Of a stretch of DNA of 64,000 nucleotides, positions 46,454-57,070 are shown in pieces. Positions within the stretch are counted from its first letter, which is position 1. Each line of letters starts with the position of its first letter. This stretch comes from Fragilaria radians (Eukaryota; Bacillariophyta; Fragilariophyceae; Fragilariales; Fragilariaceae). Under the pieces are notes generated by a model. That model made no database searches. It saw only the letters and a list, made by a program, of their open reading frames with translations, and was not told the origin of the DNA. The DNA lies in NCBI GenBank assembly GCA_900642245.1, contig CAAAJI010000027.1, positions 272,636 to 336,635 of the forward strand. The letters run 5' to 3'. Position numbers and translations under genes: made by a program.

Positions 46454-47790
46454 ATGTCTACAAACACATTTTATGTTTTAGGGCCTTTAACCGCCAACCT
46501 CTTAGAAGAATATGAAGTATCATTTGAGTACCTCCCAGGAAAGAAAAATGTTGTAGCAGATGCATTATCTAGACTAGAAATTGATGAATTAAAGATTCAG
46601 GAAGAGGAAGTCTTAGCACTTCTCTCTGAATCAGAATTTAGCAACATCAAATTTCCCATGCACAACTGCTTTAATTTTTAAGGAGCAGATGAAAGTCCAA
46701 GGACTCAGAGAAAAAGGGTTGGCACAACCCCACTACTCTATGCAACACATTGAAGGCTATGACCTTTATGTTTTAAAGACAAAATATATATTCCTCAGTC
46801 CTTAAGGCAAAGAGTACTCTCCTGGTATCATGAATACTTGCTTCATCCAGGACAGACTTGTACGGAACAGACTATCAGAAACACCATGACATGGCCTGGT
46901 CTAGCACAGGATGTTGAGCGTTTCTGTTCCACTTGCCCAGTCTGTCAATTAACCAAAAAGGAACGTAAGAAATACGGTCTCTTGCCTCCCAAGACAGCAG
47001 AATCAGACTCCTGGGTCATGGTATGCGTAGATCTGGTGGGTCCTTTTACCATAAAGACCCCACTCAAGACTCACTCTATGCTTGCTCTCACTATGATTGA
47101 TCCAGCCACTGGATGATTTGAGATTGTCCAAGCCAATTCTAAGACGGCTACTTCCATCCAGGATTTGTTTCATAATACCTGGTTGGCACGTTATCTCCGT
47201 CTTCAATTTATTGTCTTTGACAATGGGGGCAAATTCAAACGTGAGTTCAAACAAATGTGTGAGAACTATGGCATTAAAGCCAAACCAACTACAAGTCATA
47301 ATCCTGAAGCAAATGCAATCATTGAGCAAGCCTATAAGGTGGTCAATAACATGCTCAGATCATTTGACTAAGAGCAGGAAAACTTAGAAGAGGATAATCA
47401 TTTTGAATACTTCCTCCAATCTACTGCCTGGGCTATTAGAAGCACCTACCATACAACACTACAGGCAACACCTTGTCAGTTGGTGTTTGGCAGAGATATG
47501 ATTCACAATATTGCCTTCAAGGCAAATTGGGATAGAATCCAAAAACGAAAACAGGACATTATCAATAAGTCCAATAAAAAAGAAAACAAGATCAAATTCC
47601 TCATGAATATAAGGTTGGAGACCAAGTTCTATTAGAGACACATGGAATACTTTGGAAACTCTCAACACCTTGTACGGGGCCATACCCAGTAATGCAGGTA
47701 TATAATAATGGCACAGTCCAGATTCAAAAAGGAATTGTAAGTGAGCAAGTTAATATCAGCCGAATCTCACCTTTCCAATAAAACCCTCAG
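46454..47790 (+). mobile_element. Ty3/gypsy retrotransposon remnant: RNase H tail and integrase
   Basis: The order is RNase H tail (LEEYEVSFEYLPGKKNVVAD, then ALSRLEIDEL), integrase zinc finger (YLLHPGQTC...FCSTCPVCQ), DDE core and C-terminal domain. The core keeps D1 in MVCVDLVGPF, D2 in FIVFDNGGKF and Glu in NPEANAIIEQ. The C-terminus carries the VGDQVLLETH segment and ends VNISRISPFQ near 47780. In-frame stops (for example at 47116 and 47371) and frame changes make it inactive. The RT and gag are missing upstream. The LTR-like sequence at 47812 follows directly. Confidence 0.9.
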
Positions 47791-47811
47791 GTTTTGTATT
47801 ATCTTGGGGGC

Positions 47812-48190
47812 AAATGACATACCTTGAGTTAAGTTCATTGTGATAATACCTAACAATATAGGCTATAAGCAATACAGTCTAATAACTCTAAAATAAATCA
47901 ATAAGGCTAAGAGATGTGTGTGTGTGTACCAATATTGGAGATGTCCAAAGTTATTGTTAGTACATGTAAATAATAGTAGAATTAATATTCTTGTATTTAC
48001 TCATCTACAACTAGAATAGGTCACATTGGTCACCATTCTTTCTATACCTTCCACAAATTCAATTAAGACACAGTCTTATATGAATTTAGTGATGCTTAGT
48101 ATTGCTTCTAAATGAAGAAGATCATTTAACATCTTTTCAGAACCGTCATATCAATACGGTAGAAATAACTATTACACATTCCTAACTAAC
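47812..48190 (+). repeat. Probable 3' LTR of the gypsy remnant (copy 1)
   Basis: Begins a few bases after the integrase stop at AATGACATACCTTGAG. It shares ordered blocks with 51030-51390: the TATAGGYTRTAT area, ACAGTCTARYAA, GTACATRNTAAATAAT, AGAATTAATATT, TTCAATWAARA and AATAACTATTMCA. The match and the position after pol support an LTR. Ends are approximate. A short TG run lies inside (~47918-47927). Confidence 0.65.
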
Positions 48191-48689
48191 AAATAGGAAT
48201 CTATCAAGATTCACAATTGATGAATCTAAGTTGTGAATCTAAGATCACAAAGTCTAAATGCTAAGTGTTGAAGTTAACACGTAAGCTAAAGAGACTACGT
48301 GGTCAAGGAAACACGTTGCGATCGATTCACAAGGTATAAAAGTAGCCTTTTAGATCATAATTTACAATTTGTATAAACTCTTAGAGCAGCATAGAGCACA
48401 TACTATTACTGCGATGGATGTGGGAAGCCTTTGGATAGAGATTGTCATTATTCAGAAAGCATGCATAAGTTATGTTAAACGGTTCGCATGATTAATCCGG
48501 TGAATTTTGCTAAGATAAAAAGTGAAAGAGTTACATTAAAAATATTACTTTTGCCATACTTTTGGCAAGAAACAAATTGACTAAATGAGTCGGTTGATCA
48601 GGTACGTTGAGAGAGCGAGAAACTAAAAGGAAAAGGATGATATCATGATAGAAAGTTGGAAATATATCTGGCAACGTTACGGATATGAT

Positions 48690-49040
48690 TCTAAGGTAAT
48701 GCATTTTCAAGATGCAAAAATGAAAATATTAAAATTCAAAGAGAAAGTATACCAGAGAAGGTGAATATCCACAGAATCACCCTATGTCCATAAACTCCAA
48801 AACAAGGATGATTCTGGGACCAATGTCATACCTTGAGGTGTCAGCCAAATAGAAAACACTTTATTGTGATATCTTACAGGGAAATGAGCAATAAATGTTC
48901 TATAATTAGATGTATTTGTGTACAGGTATTGAAGGTATGTATGACTGCCAGTAAACAAAAACATAAAGAATAAAAATATTCTACATAGTTGCATAGTTAC
49001 ATATCAAGGTATCATTTATAAAGACAATAACTATACATTA
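48690..49040 (+). mobile_element. Second gypsy fragment: integrase tail plus LTR start
   Basis: Near 48755-48785 a frame reads VNIHRITLCP, matching VNISRISPFQ at the end of the intact-order copy. It is followed at 48827 by ATGTCATACCTTGAGGTGTC, matching the LTR start ATGACATACCTTGAG at 47814. The order and spacing are the same, so this is the 3' end of another, more decayed element of the family, sitting ~1 kb downstream in the same orientation. Confidence 0.55.
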
Positions 49041-49408
49041 TATTTACTATGTATCTAAAAGCTAAGAATCATACTTTACGAATATCCGTGATTGTTGAAT
49101 GCAAGTAGATCAGTTTCGATCAGAGTTTACCAGAATGACAAATGTTTGCTCACTCCCAAGCTCACATTCAAACCAGAAATAAAGTGAAATAAGAAATAAA
49201 GTAGACATCTGCAAGACTCCGGGAAAATTTGCTTTGGAAAGGGCAATGCTACCGATGTACTATCTGGGAAATGCAATCCAAATTGTATATTTTTATAGAA
49301 TTCCGCGCCAGCAACACCGACATTTAATTTGTTGATATTCCCTTTTGTTGAATAGTATCAAGCCAGACTTAGTGTTTAAACTTGAAGGAATTACAAGGTA
49401 TTGCATAT

Positions 49409-49460
49409 ACAACCTTTTCAATGTAGGATTATATACAGCCTTTTCAATGTAGGATTAGCA
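49409..49460. repeat. 26-bp tandem duplication
   Basis: Two adjacent copies, 49409-49434 and 49435-49460, sharing CCTTTTCAATGTAGGATTA. They differ at a few bases. Non-coding; local slippage is the likely origin. Confidence 0.85.
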
Positions 49461-50093
49461 ATTGCATTTTTCACATCTAGTAAAGCTTTATCAAACTTAA
49501 ACAATACACCAGGCGCCAAAGCTCAAATTTATCATTTTCGCTAAACGAAATGTCTGCAAACTAAAATTACCAAACGAAGGGTCAGTATGGACTTACAGCA
49601 TTCGAAATCTTGGCGCAGCATATGTTAGAAAACGAGGGCGTTCTAAGGATGTCAATGGATGAGTAAGGGAAGGGTTTCAGATGTGCATGATGATATTGAG
49701 CTTCATTATTGTGATGCAAACGTTACTAAAAAGTTATGTTTTGGAGGTGCTTGCCTTTTTGAAAATTGCAATGAGGATGGTGTCTTTAAAATTCTGATAT
49801 CAAGACTTTTGCTAACCATTATTTTTACTAACATTAAAAATCCAGAATTGGTATACTTAGTGATGCCATTGATTGAATCAATTTGGTAACATGACGTTTA
49901 GTCATTGTCGAAGAATCTCCAAGTGGAACGATGGTATCCCTTTTGCTACGGATTGAATATACAGTAACACATAATCTACTTGATGATTTTTTCCCATCAA
50001 TGCGCACAAAGCATGTTTGGAAGTATTGCGCTCTCATTGTCATAAATGTTTGGAACTTGGTTCATCCGCCCCATCAAGTCATAATACAAAGTT
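49461..50093. other. Intergenic, 5' flank of the macro-domain gene
   Basis: Short frames (49659-49889 and 49931-50176, +) show no domain. They could be debris or part of an upstream exon of the macro-domain gene, but I see no splice pattern that requires it. Confidence 0.35.
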
Positions 50094-50750
50094 ATGGCTA
50101 TCTCAGAGGCAATAAAGGTATTACGTTTACACGGAATCCAAATTGTAATCAGGCATGGATCCGTTCTGGATTTTGAACCATCTAGCAACAGCTCGACTCT
50201 TGTGAACGCGGCAAATGAAGGGTGCTTAGGAGGAGGCGGTGTTGATGGTGTCATAAGTGCTGCTGGTGGTTACGAATTGCTTTGTGCCCGCATGGCGCTT
50301 CCGCAAATCGAGGGAAAATCTGTAAGATGCCTAACTGGAGATGCAAAGCTAACAGGCCCTGGGATATTCGGTATCATTAAAACAAATCATGTTATTCACG
50401 CTGTAGGTCCCAACTACAACAAATTTAAATTGGAAGATTATCCCAAAGCTGATCACCTCCTTAAATCCGCGTACATTAGGTCCTTAGAGATTGCGCACAG
50501 TGCAAGAATTGAAGAGGTTTATTTTTCCCTTCTCTCGTCCGGAGCATATCGAGCAAAGAAATCACAAAAGAGTGTCTTAAAAATCGCAATAGGTTCCATT
50601 TTTGAATGGGCAGCGTCAAGATCAAAGTGTTCAAGCGTGAATGTTGTTGTTCTCTGCTGTTTTACAACACTCGAATTTAGGTATCTTTGCGAGCTAGTCG
50701 ATCAGATCTTGAAATGCCAAAACAATCAGACAATGACAAACAAACGCTAA
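50094..50750 (+). CDS. Macro-domain protein (ADP-ribose binding or hydrolysing)
   Basis: Single-exon 218-aa protein that is almost entirely one macro domain. Landmarks are LVNAANEGCLGGGGVDGVIS (N38-A-A-N41, then the glycine loop at ~46-52), TGDAKLTGP, VIHAVGPNY (from V100) and the second loop SLLSSGAYRAKKSQKSVLKI. The NAAN and GGGVDG elements match MacroD-type domains, which bind ADP-ribose and often remove it from proteins or from O-acetyl-ADP-ribose. Hydrolase activity is inferred from the motif only. No targeting signal is evident, so cytosol or nucleus is likely. The gene lies between decayed gypsy pieces, but its frame is unbroken. The 3' end is short of any further domain. Confidence 0.92.
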   Translation: MAISEAIKVLRLHGIQIVIRHGSVLDFEPSSNSSTLVNAANEGCLGGGGVDGVISAAGGYELLCARMALPQIEGKSVRCLTGDAKLTGPGIFGIIKTNHVIHAVGPNYNKFKLEDYPKADHLLKSAYIRSLEIAHSARIEEVYFSLLSSGAYRAKKSQKSVLKIAIGSIFEWAASRSKCSSVNVVVLCCFTTLEFRYLCELVDQILKCQNNQTMTNKR

Positions 50751-51029
50751 AGGCCCAAGCATCCTTGTTAATTCCTATTAATAAATTATAATGATGCTTT
50801 TGATGCATAAACTAAAGTACACAAGCTCATTCATATAACTTTGCTTGAAAAAGACTAGAAGTGTGATTTTTCCTAGAGTAACTGGCATCATGATAAATCC
50901 GTTTGGATAATCCTGGGACGTAGAGAATGATGGCAGCATATTGTTGATTGGCTGGGACAATTTGAGAGGTTATCAGCCTATAATCTTCCCATCAAAATCA
51001 TTCCTCTGGAATTTAGTGGTTCCTTAGCA
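50751..51029. other. 3' flank of the macro-domain gene
   Basis: AT-rich, no gene seen. It ends where LTR-like sequence starts. Confidence 0.4.
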
Positions 51030-51390
51030 TTAAATTCGTTAAGAAATACTTAACACTATAGGTTGTATTCAACACAGTCTAGCAATATTGCAATAGGTTG
51101 CTAAGACTCAAAGGTGTGTGGATGTTCAAATACCGGAAATGTCGAACTTATTGCTAGTACATAGTAAATAATGCTAGAATTAATATTTTTACATTTACTC
51201 AACTAAATCTTGAACACTCTACATAGTTAACTATTCCTTTTATACTTTCCGCAAATTCAATAAAATTATTGCTTTATTTAAAATTAGTAATGCTTTGATA
51301 TTTCTTACACATGAGATGATCATTTAATATCTTTCCAGAATCGTAAAATATATACAGTCAGAATAACTATTCCAGATTCATTCGTTTCAT
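51030..51390 (+). repeat. Diverged LTR-like copy 2 (solo)
   Basis: Aligns block by block with 47835-48190 (see ACAGTCTAGCAATATTGC, GCTAGTACATAGTAAATAAT, AGAATTAATATTTTTACATT, AGAATAACTATTCCAG) at clearly lower identity. No pol sequence is attached on either side, so it looks like a solo LTR of the same gypsy family. Edges are approximate. Confidence 0.6.
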
Positions 51391-53646
51391 TTGAATGAAA
51401 CATCGATTTTCTTCAAATTTAGCATTTAAATCCAAACATTTAATCATTGCATTCTGAATCACAATAACCCATGCAGTAAAGTTTCCTACAAAACCATGCT
51501 TTATCCCATGCTTAGACACTAAGTTGGAGTATGTATTGAATTCTTTCAGTTCTTCATCAAATCGGAATCATATTGAAAGTATGGGGTGATTGAGGGAAGT
51601 GATACTGAATAATTTACCTATATAACCTGGAACTTAACAGTAAGTTGTGTTGTATTTCTTACACACTATCAGAATAATCATATCAAGATTTGACCAATCA
51701 ACAGAAAGCAAACGACGTCCAATTTGCAAAAGACAACCAGTGTTATCAGGTTTTTGTTACCCATTGTTCTTGTAGTGTCAAAGATGAAGCATTCAAGGGA
51801 TTAATTATCTTTTTGTACTTTATCATGACTCTTGGGATATAGTTGTCCAAAAGTTACCACTGGAAAGTTCGTCAATACAAGGATTTGCTTCTCGGTAATC
51901 TCAACGGATACTTTGTCACACAGGAAAGGACTTCATGTTGGATACATGCCAAATATCTAACAAGTATGTTCCTTTCCACTTGATTTACATCACTCCTCCA
52001 AAATTTTGCTTTTTCGTAAAGTCTAGGATACACGCACATGGAGCGAGATATGTCGTTAAGCATATCATTAGTAAGACACAATGGACAAAATATGAGGCTC
52101 ATGACATGGTTTTTGTAGAATTTTACAATAGTCTCTCACTGATTCTGGATCTACAAGTTGCACATTCTCAAAGAGCACTTACGACGCTTTTCCTGCCAGA
52201 AATTGAACCCACAATGACAACTGCGAGACTAATTCTTGACACTCCATCCTAACATTCCACCTTGTTTATTAGAGATATCTTTTCCTTTTGGCATGGGAAC
52301 CTGCCCCTTCTCCTTTTTCTTATTCTCTACAGCTTTCAAGGGTATAGACATCCTTCCTTCTTGTGCTTTATTTCCTACAGCAAATATTCTTGACAACATT
52401 GATCAAATTTTAGAAGATAATCATGCTTCTAATTTGGTGGGAACAATACAAATAATTGGATGTACTCTATTCCAGTTTGAATTTAAAGAAGTAGCAAAGG
52501 CCTAGCCATATCCATCATGTCAAAAATTCTAGTTTCATATTCAAAGAAACAATCAGATATTGATAATATGGAATCCAAATGCAATATTTTCTCGCTGGAG
52601 TTAAAAAAGACATAAGAATGTAAAGACTCTATTGAGACGTGTATCCATCTTTTGTATCCACATAATTGAGTAACGTCAATGGCTTTGGTCATGGAATTGT
52701 CAACGTCTTGAAACGAAACCGGTATTGACAGTCTATACACCTTTGATCCTAGCTTACTCTTCTATACTCTCTGCATTGTAAATTCTTGACAATTGAGAGA
52801 TCCGTTATTCTCTAAAATCTTTTCCTGTTTTAAGTTCAACAACAATTTTTATTGCTCCTATGGCGTATCAGGTCATACTGCACTGACTTGAATCATGAGT
52901 GCTGATTGTTCCCTGTGAATGGATATCCTTATGACTTTTATTAGAATATCAAGTTGAAACGAACGAAAAGGATACAGTTCTGAAACATGAAAGCTATTCA
53001 TTCTAACTTTAGTTGACTTATCCATATGGAATGCAGTGCTCCAGTAGTTTGCCTACATGTCAGGCAGTGCTCCAATCTACTTGATTCTATATACATGTAA
53101 ATAAGGCTGTGAGAAAATAATACTTCTAGATACAACTATACTCTATGTCTACATATCTGAGTTTTCATCTCCAAGATTTCAGAAACAAGAGAACACTTCC
53201 AACTGCATGCATCTGAACATGAAGTTCAAAGTAAGTAGTAGTACAAGTTGCCAGAGCTCATGCCTTACATATAGTTTATTCACTCAAATAGCGGAACCTT
53301 ACAACGAGAGGAGTATCACGAAATCGGCGATTATGTTGTACTCGTTTACCGACAATTTTTTCTCTAAGTCACAACGCATTTTCTAATGACGTACAACAAG
53401 TCACACTTCGTGTAAACTGTACTATGGTACTACTTACTTTCAAGTAGTAGTAAGCAAGTGGTTGAACGTTCCGTACCGTAACATCCGGTTCCATGTGTTA
53501 CTTAGAGAATTCGTCGGAGTTGTCTGGTCTCTTGCAAGTAACTTTGTGACATTGATCCCTACCCACTCCTTTCGTTTGAGCTGAAACCCACCCAACAATC
53601 AGGCCATCTAAACCTTCCAGCAAAGGGATTGACACGAAACAATAAA
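51391..53646. other. Intergenic, no supported gene
   Basis: About 2.2 kb. Two frames of ~90-105 codons (51935-52252 and 52236-52505, +) lack any recognisable domain. GCAGTGCTCCA occurs twice about 30 bp apart near 53033-53075. The last ~200 bases are less AT-rich and form the 5' flank of the kinase gene. Confidence 0.4.
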
Positions 53647-55251
53647 ATGACTTACTGTCGTCTATTACGATGTCGAAAGTTAACAACAAATGCTTCCTCC
53701 ACAATAAATGTTCGATTGTATGTACGAAATTATCGACCAAACGTTTTGTATGATGATGCTATTCCAAATCCAAGATTGATGTCGACGTCATTCACTTCGG
53801 ATTCACAGTCTAGACCTTTTTCCTCATGGAGAAGTTCTTCTATTTCAAAAATATCTGAATCAACAATCCTAAATACTACATCTATCCTTCATTCCAAGAA
53901 ACAATCCATATGCTCGAGACGTCATTTGAGTAGTGTTCTTACGTCGTCGACTGATTCCAATAATAATTTGGAACCATTATATGATTCAGAAGATGAAATG
54001 ATAGTTGATCTAGATGCTCTACAAAAATTAGCCTCTCAAAGGCCAACACCTCTTTGTTTGGCAGACATGTACAAATATGCTGTCATGAAAGATCAAGGAC
54101 AACGTTTACGAAATGCACAATTCCTTCACAAGGAGTTACCGATACGAATCGCTCAAAGAGCCTATGATCTACTCACCCTACCAAGAGGTCTCAATCAATC
54201 CAAGCCTATTCGTAGTGTCGCATACATTTATCTAAGATATCTTAAGCTCTTTGAAGATAATCCATCTCCAAAAACTCTTCAAGAAGAAGAAGCATTCACA
54301 CAAATGTTAACAAGTATCATGTTGGATAGAACGACAATTCCAAAGGATATTGCTCGTGGAATTCAACTTTGGCGTCAACAACAACAGCAACAAGAGCAAC
54401 AAATTGACATTGAACAAGATCAACAATCTCTACAGGATATGGAAGATGCTCTCTACCGATTCTTTACAGCACGAGTTGGATTACGATTTCTAACAGAACA
54501 TCACATATTATCAAGTACGAATCTTACTGTTCAACGTCAGAATGTTTTGAAAAATGATCATTGGTTTCTTCAGTCCTCGCAACAGCAACATCAACAGGAA
54601 GATTGTAGTTCGAACATTGTTAATTCCCATCTTGGTTGTATACAAACCGATTGTAATCCCGTGGAGCAGATACAACTTGTGGCAAATCGAATCACAGAAC
54701 AAGCCATGGCTAAATATGGTGTCTGTCCTCAAATTAAAATTATATCCTCCGCAGAGAAACATCGATTCACCTATGTTCCACATCATTTGCAGTATATGGT
54801 AGCAGAACTTCTCAAAAACTCGTGTCATGCGACTATACGAAATTCTGCCAAGAAGGGACTGTCTACCAACAACCAACTTCAACCTATTCGTATCGTTATT
54901 GTTCTCGGAGCTGAAGATGTATCCATCAAAATTGCCGATCGAGGTGGTGGTGTACCACGAAGTACTATGAAAAAGATTTTTCAATTTACCCATTCGACCA
55001 AACATGAAGATGACGAAGATGACTTTGTCATTCATGAAACTAGTGTTGATGACAATGACATTCGAGGTTTTGGATTACCACTCTGTCGTATCTATGCACG
55101 TTACTTTGGTGGAGAATTAACACTCAAGAGTATGGAGGGTTATGGCCTGGATGCATACCTACATTTACCTCGATTGGGTGATGCCTGTGAGAACCTTCCA
55201 CGGACGGTCATGTCAAGTCCTGGAGGTCAAGTATCCATGCCCACAGTTTGA
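53647..55251 (+). CDS. Mitochondrial pyruvate/branched-chain 2-oxoacid dehydrogenase kinase
   Basis: Single-exon protein of 534 aa from the ATG at 53647. The first ~110 residues are basic, Ser/Thr/Asn-rich and almost without acidic residues at the start (MTYCRLLRCRKLTTNASSTI), as in a mitochondrial presequence. The BCDHK N-terminal helical domain follows (RPTPLCLADMYKYAV, LRNAQFLHKELPIRIAQRAY). The GHKL ATPase domain then has the N box ELLKNSCHA (E387-N391), G1 IADRGGGVP (D431) and G2 GFGLPLCRIYARYFGG (G474-G476), ending SMEGYGLDAYLHLP. These enzymes switch off pyruvate or branched-chain dehydrogenase by phosphorylating E1. The sequence does not let me choose between the two substrates. A Gln-rich insert (WRQQQQQQEQQ and nearby) lengthens the helical domain beyond the usual ~400-aa family size. 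Confidence 0.94.
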   Translation: MTYCRLLRCRKLTTNASSTINVRLYVRNYRPNVLYDDAIPNPRLMSTSFTSDSQSRPFSSWRSSSISKISESTILNTTSILHSKKQSICSRRHLSSVLTSSTDSNNNLEPLYDSEDEMIVDLDALQKLASQRPTPLCLADMYKYAVMKDQGQRLRNAQFLHKELPIRIAQRAYDLLTLPRGLNQSKPIRSVAYIYLRYLKLFEDNPSPKTLQEEEAFTQMLTSIMLDRTTIPKDIARGIQLWRQQQQQQEQQIDIEQDQQSLQDMEDALYRFFTARVGLRFLTEHHILSSTNLTVQRQNVLKNDHWFLQSSQQQHQQEDCSSNIVNSHLGCIQTDCNPVEQIQLVANRITEQAMAKYGVCPQIKIISSAEKHRFTYVPHHLQYMVAELLKNSCHATIRNSAKKGLSTNNQLQPIRIVIVLGAEDVSIKIADRGGGVPRSTMKKIFQFTHSTKHEDDEDDFVIHETSVDDNDIRGFGLPLCRIYARYFGGELTLKSMEGYGLDAYLHLPRLGDACENLPRTVMSSPGGQVSMPTV

Positions 55252-56429
55252 TGTACTGTATGTAATCCATGGACAATATCGATTTTCCCCCCCCCCCCAA
55301 AAAAGTCAAGACACAACCAATGGACAAGAACAAAATAATGAAACAAAATTTAGTGAAAATCATTAGGATGACATAGGAGCAACAGACTTGTTTTTTATAT
55401 CCATATTGTTCCTTTTGCTTGTACTGTATGTGTCTATCATGACTCTATTTCTTCCTTCGTCTCTCTTGGAATGTTGTATGCACATATATATATATGTTAT
55501 ATTTCCTTTGGAAGGAAGAAATTGTTTTGATTGTTGTGGGTGTCATTGTTGGATACACTATCATATTTTCAAGAAATGATTCATTTGTTCTCGTTTCAAA
55601 CTGTTCTCTCTGGTAAAAATTCAAATATAAAATGAAATTTAGTTATAGTGTTGTTGAATCATTAGAATGCCTGATTTAGAAGAATGAGTATTCCTAGTTA
55701 TAGTGTTAGTGCCTTATATAGAAACAACTCAAGGATCATGAAAAACAATTTTTACAATGGTTCTATATCCTGTATTCAATTTTTTTCATTTGTCAAGAAA
55801 AAATAATTGTTTCTCATGGTCCATATCATTCCATTGTCACAATCTGGACGCCTCCAAATGTTGGTACAAAATAACGTCTCTTGAATTAATCTCTTTTCTA
55901 GATTGATTCGGTGTGTTTAAATTAAATCATGAAGTATTATCTTCTAGGATTGTAGAATATTGTACAGTCCCTGTTGTACGGTACTTGATCTCCGTGGTGG
56001 CAACGTATTTCATCAATTCTAGAAGAGGATCCATTATATCCTCCAAAACCAGAAAAAAAACGATAGGACAATGTGTGCTACCAGATAATATTTAAAGTTT
56101 TCCAAATGGAATAGAGAAATGAATCGGATTGTGAATGTGAAATCAATATCATGTCTTGTGTTTGCGTTTCTAGGATATTCAATTAGCTATGATTGATCTC
56201 TCTAAATGAAGTTCAGTAAATATTGAACGACTTATGGCAATCCAACTTGGAAGCTTTGGGACCCAGATTAAGGGACATCCCTCATGCAAAGATTGTATGA
56301 TCCGATCTAGATTTCCAAAATATTGGCACATTATGCAGTTTGCTTGCATAGAGTTCTTGTAAGGTGTGCATAACAGTTGAGAAAGTATTTCTGTGGGCTT
56401 TGTCCTCAATATAAATACCGAAAGATTTT
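55252..56429. other. Intergenic, 3' flank of the kinase gene
   Basis: About 1.2 kb, AT-rich, no gene supported. It holds a 12-C tract (listed separately) and an ATATATATATAT run near 55484. Confidence 0.4.
55287..55298. repeat. 12-C homopolymer followed by A6
   Basis: Twelve C directly followed by six A, 36 bases after the kinase stop and probably in its 3' UTR. Unusual in such AT-rich DNA and likely unstable in length or badly resolved in sequencing. Confidence 0.95.
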
Positions 56430-57070
56430 TTCATACCAATCTGACCAGTATGCCTTTGAGCAAACCTGACAACTTGAAGTACCCGCTAATGCAATGTGTA
56501 TGGCTGTGAGTTCCTGCCACATACAACAACATATAATTACAGGGTATTTTACTATCTGAGTCAGATCCTAGAGACATCTGGTAGTTGGAGTTTCCGCCAG
56601 GTAATAGTTGTCTATTCCATTGATGCCTATCACTTTGAATATCAGATCTGATTATTTGAGATGATTCATCTTTTGATGGCGACACCAAGAAATAAACAAA
56701 CTTCCTCTTAATTTTGAGCTTGAAATGCGAATATGTTAGTCATTGATATGCCATTCTTTTTTTGCTATCCTTTTTAATTGCATTTTTTTCAGTGCCGCTA
56801 AAAAGGGTATCATCGACGTACATACCGCATAGCATGTTACTTTCAAAAAGTAGATATCATGCTGTTTCCAATATCGCAACTCAAATTACAGTCTTCAGTT
56901 TTAAAATAAGGGGCGTGGAACCTGCTTTAATCCATATAGACTTTTTTCAAAGCAATAACTATCTTGACACTCGGATCCATATCTTTGGGCTATTCCTTTT
57001 ACATCTGCTCTTCGAACTCTCACTTACAGCATGTTTTATCATTGGACGAGGACTGAACTAGTGGGATGTT
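56430..57070 (-). mobile_element. Degenerate Ty1/copia reverse transcriptase
   Basis: On the minus strand, ~57000-56910 reads CFEKSLYGLKQVPRPLF, the hallmark copia RT motif (normally LxKSLYGLKQxPRxW). The LYGLKQ codons are at 56922-56939. Downstream, GMYVDDTLFSGTEKNAI carries the YVDD polymerase active site (codons 56810-56821). The two motifs are in different frames and stops intervene, so it is dead. A later frame (56688-56431) continues as RT/RNase H-like sequence with DESSQIIRSDIQSDRHQ. Confidence 0.85.

Noticed and set aside
51935..52505. Two overlapping + strand frames of ~105 and ~89 codons
   Set aside because: I compared them with transposase patterns and found no catalytic motif. 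Probably chance frames or untraceable debris.
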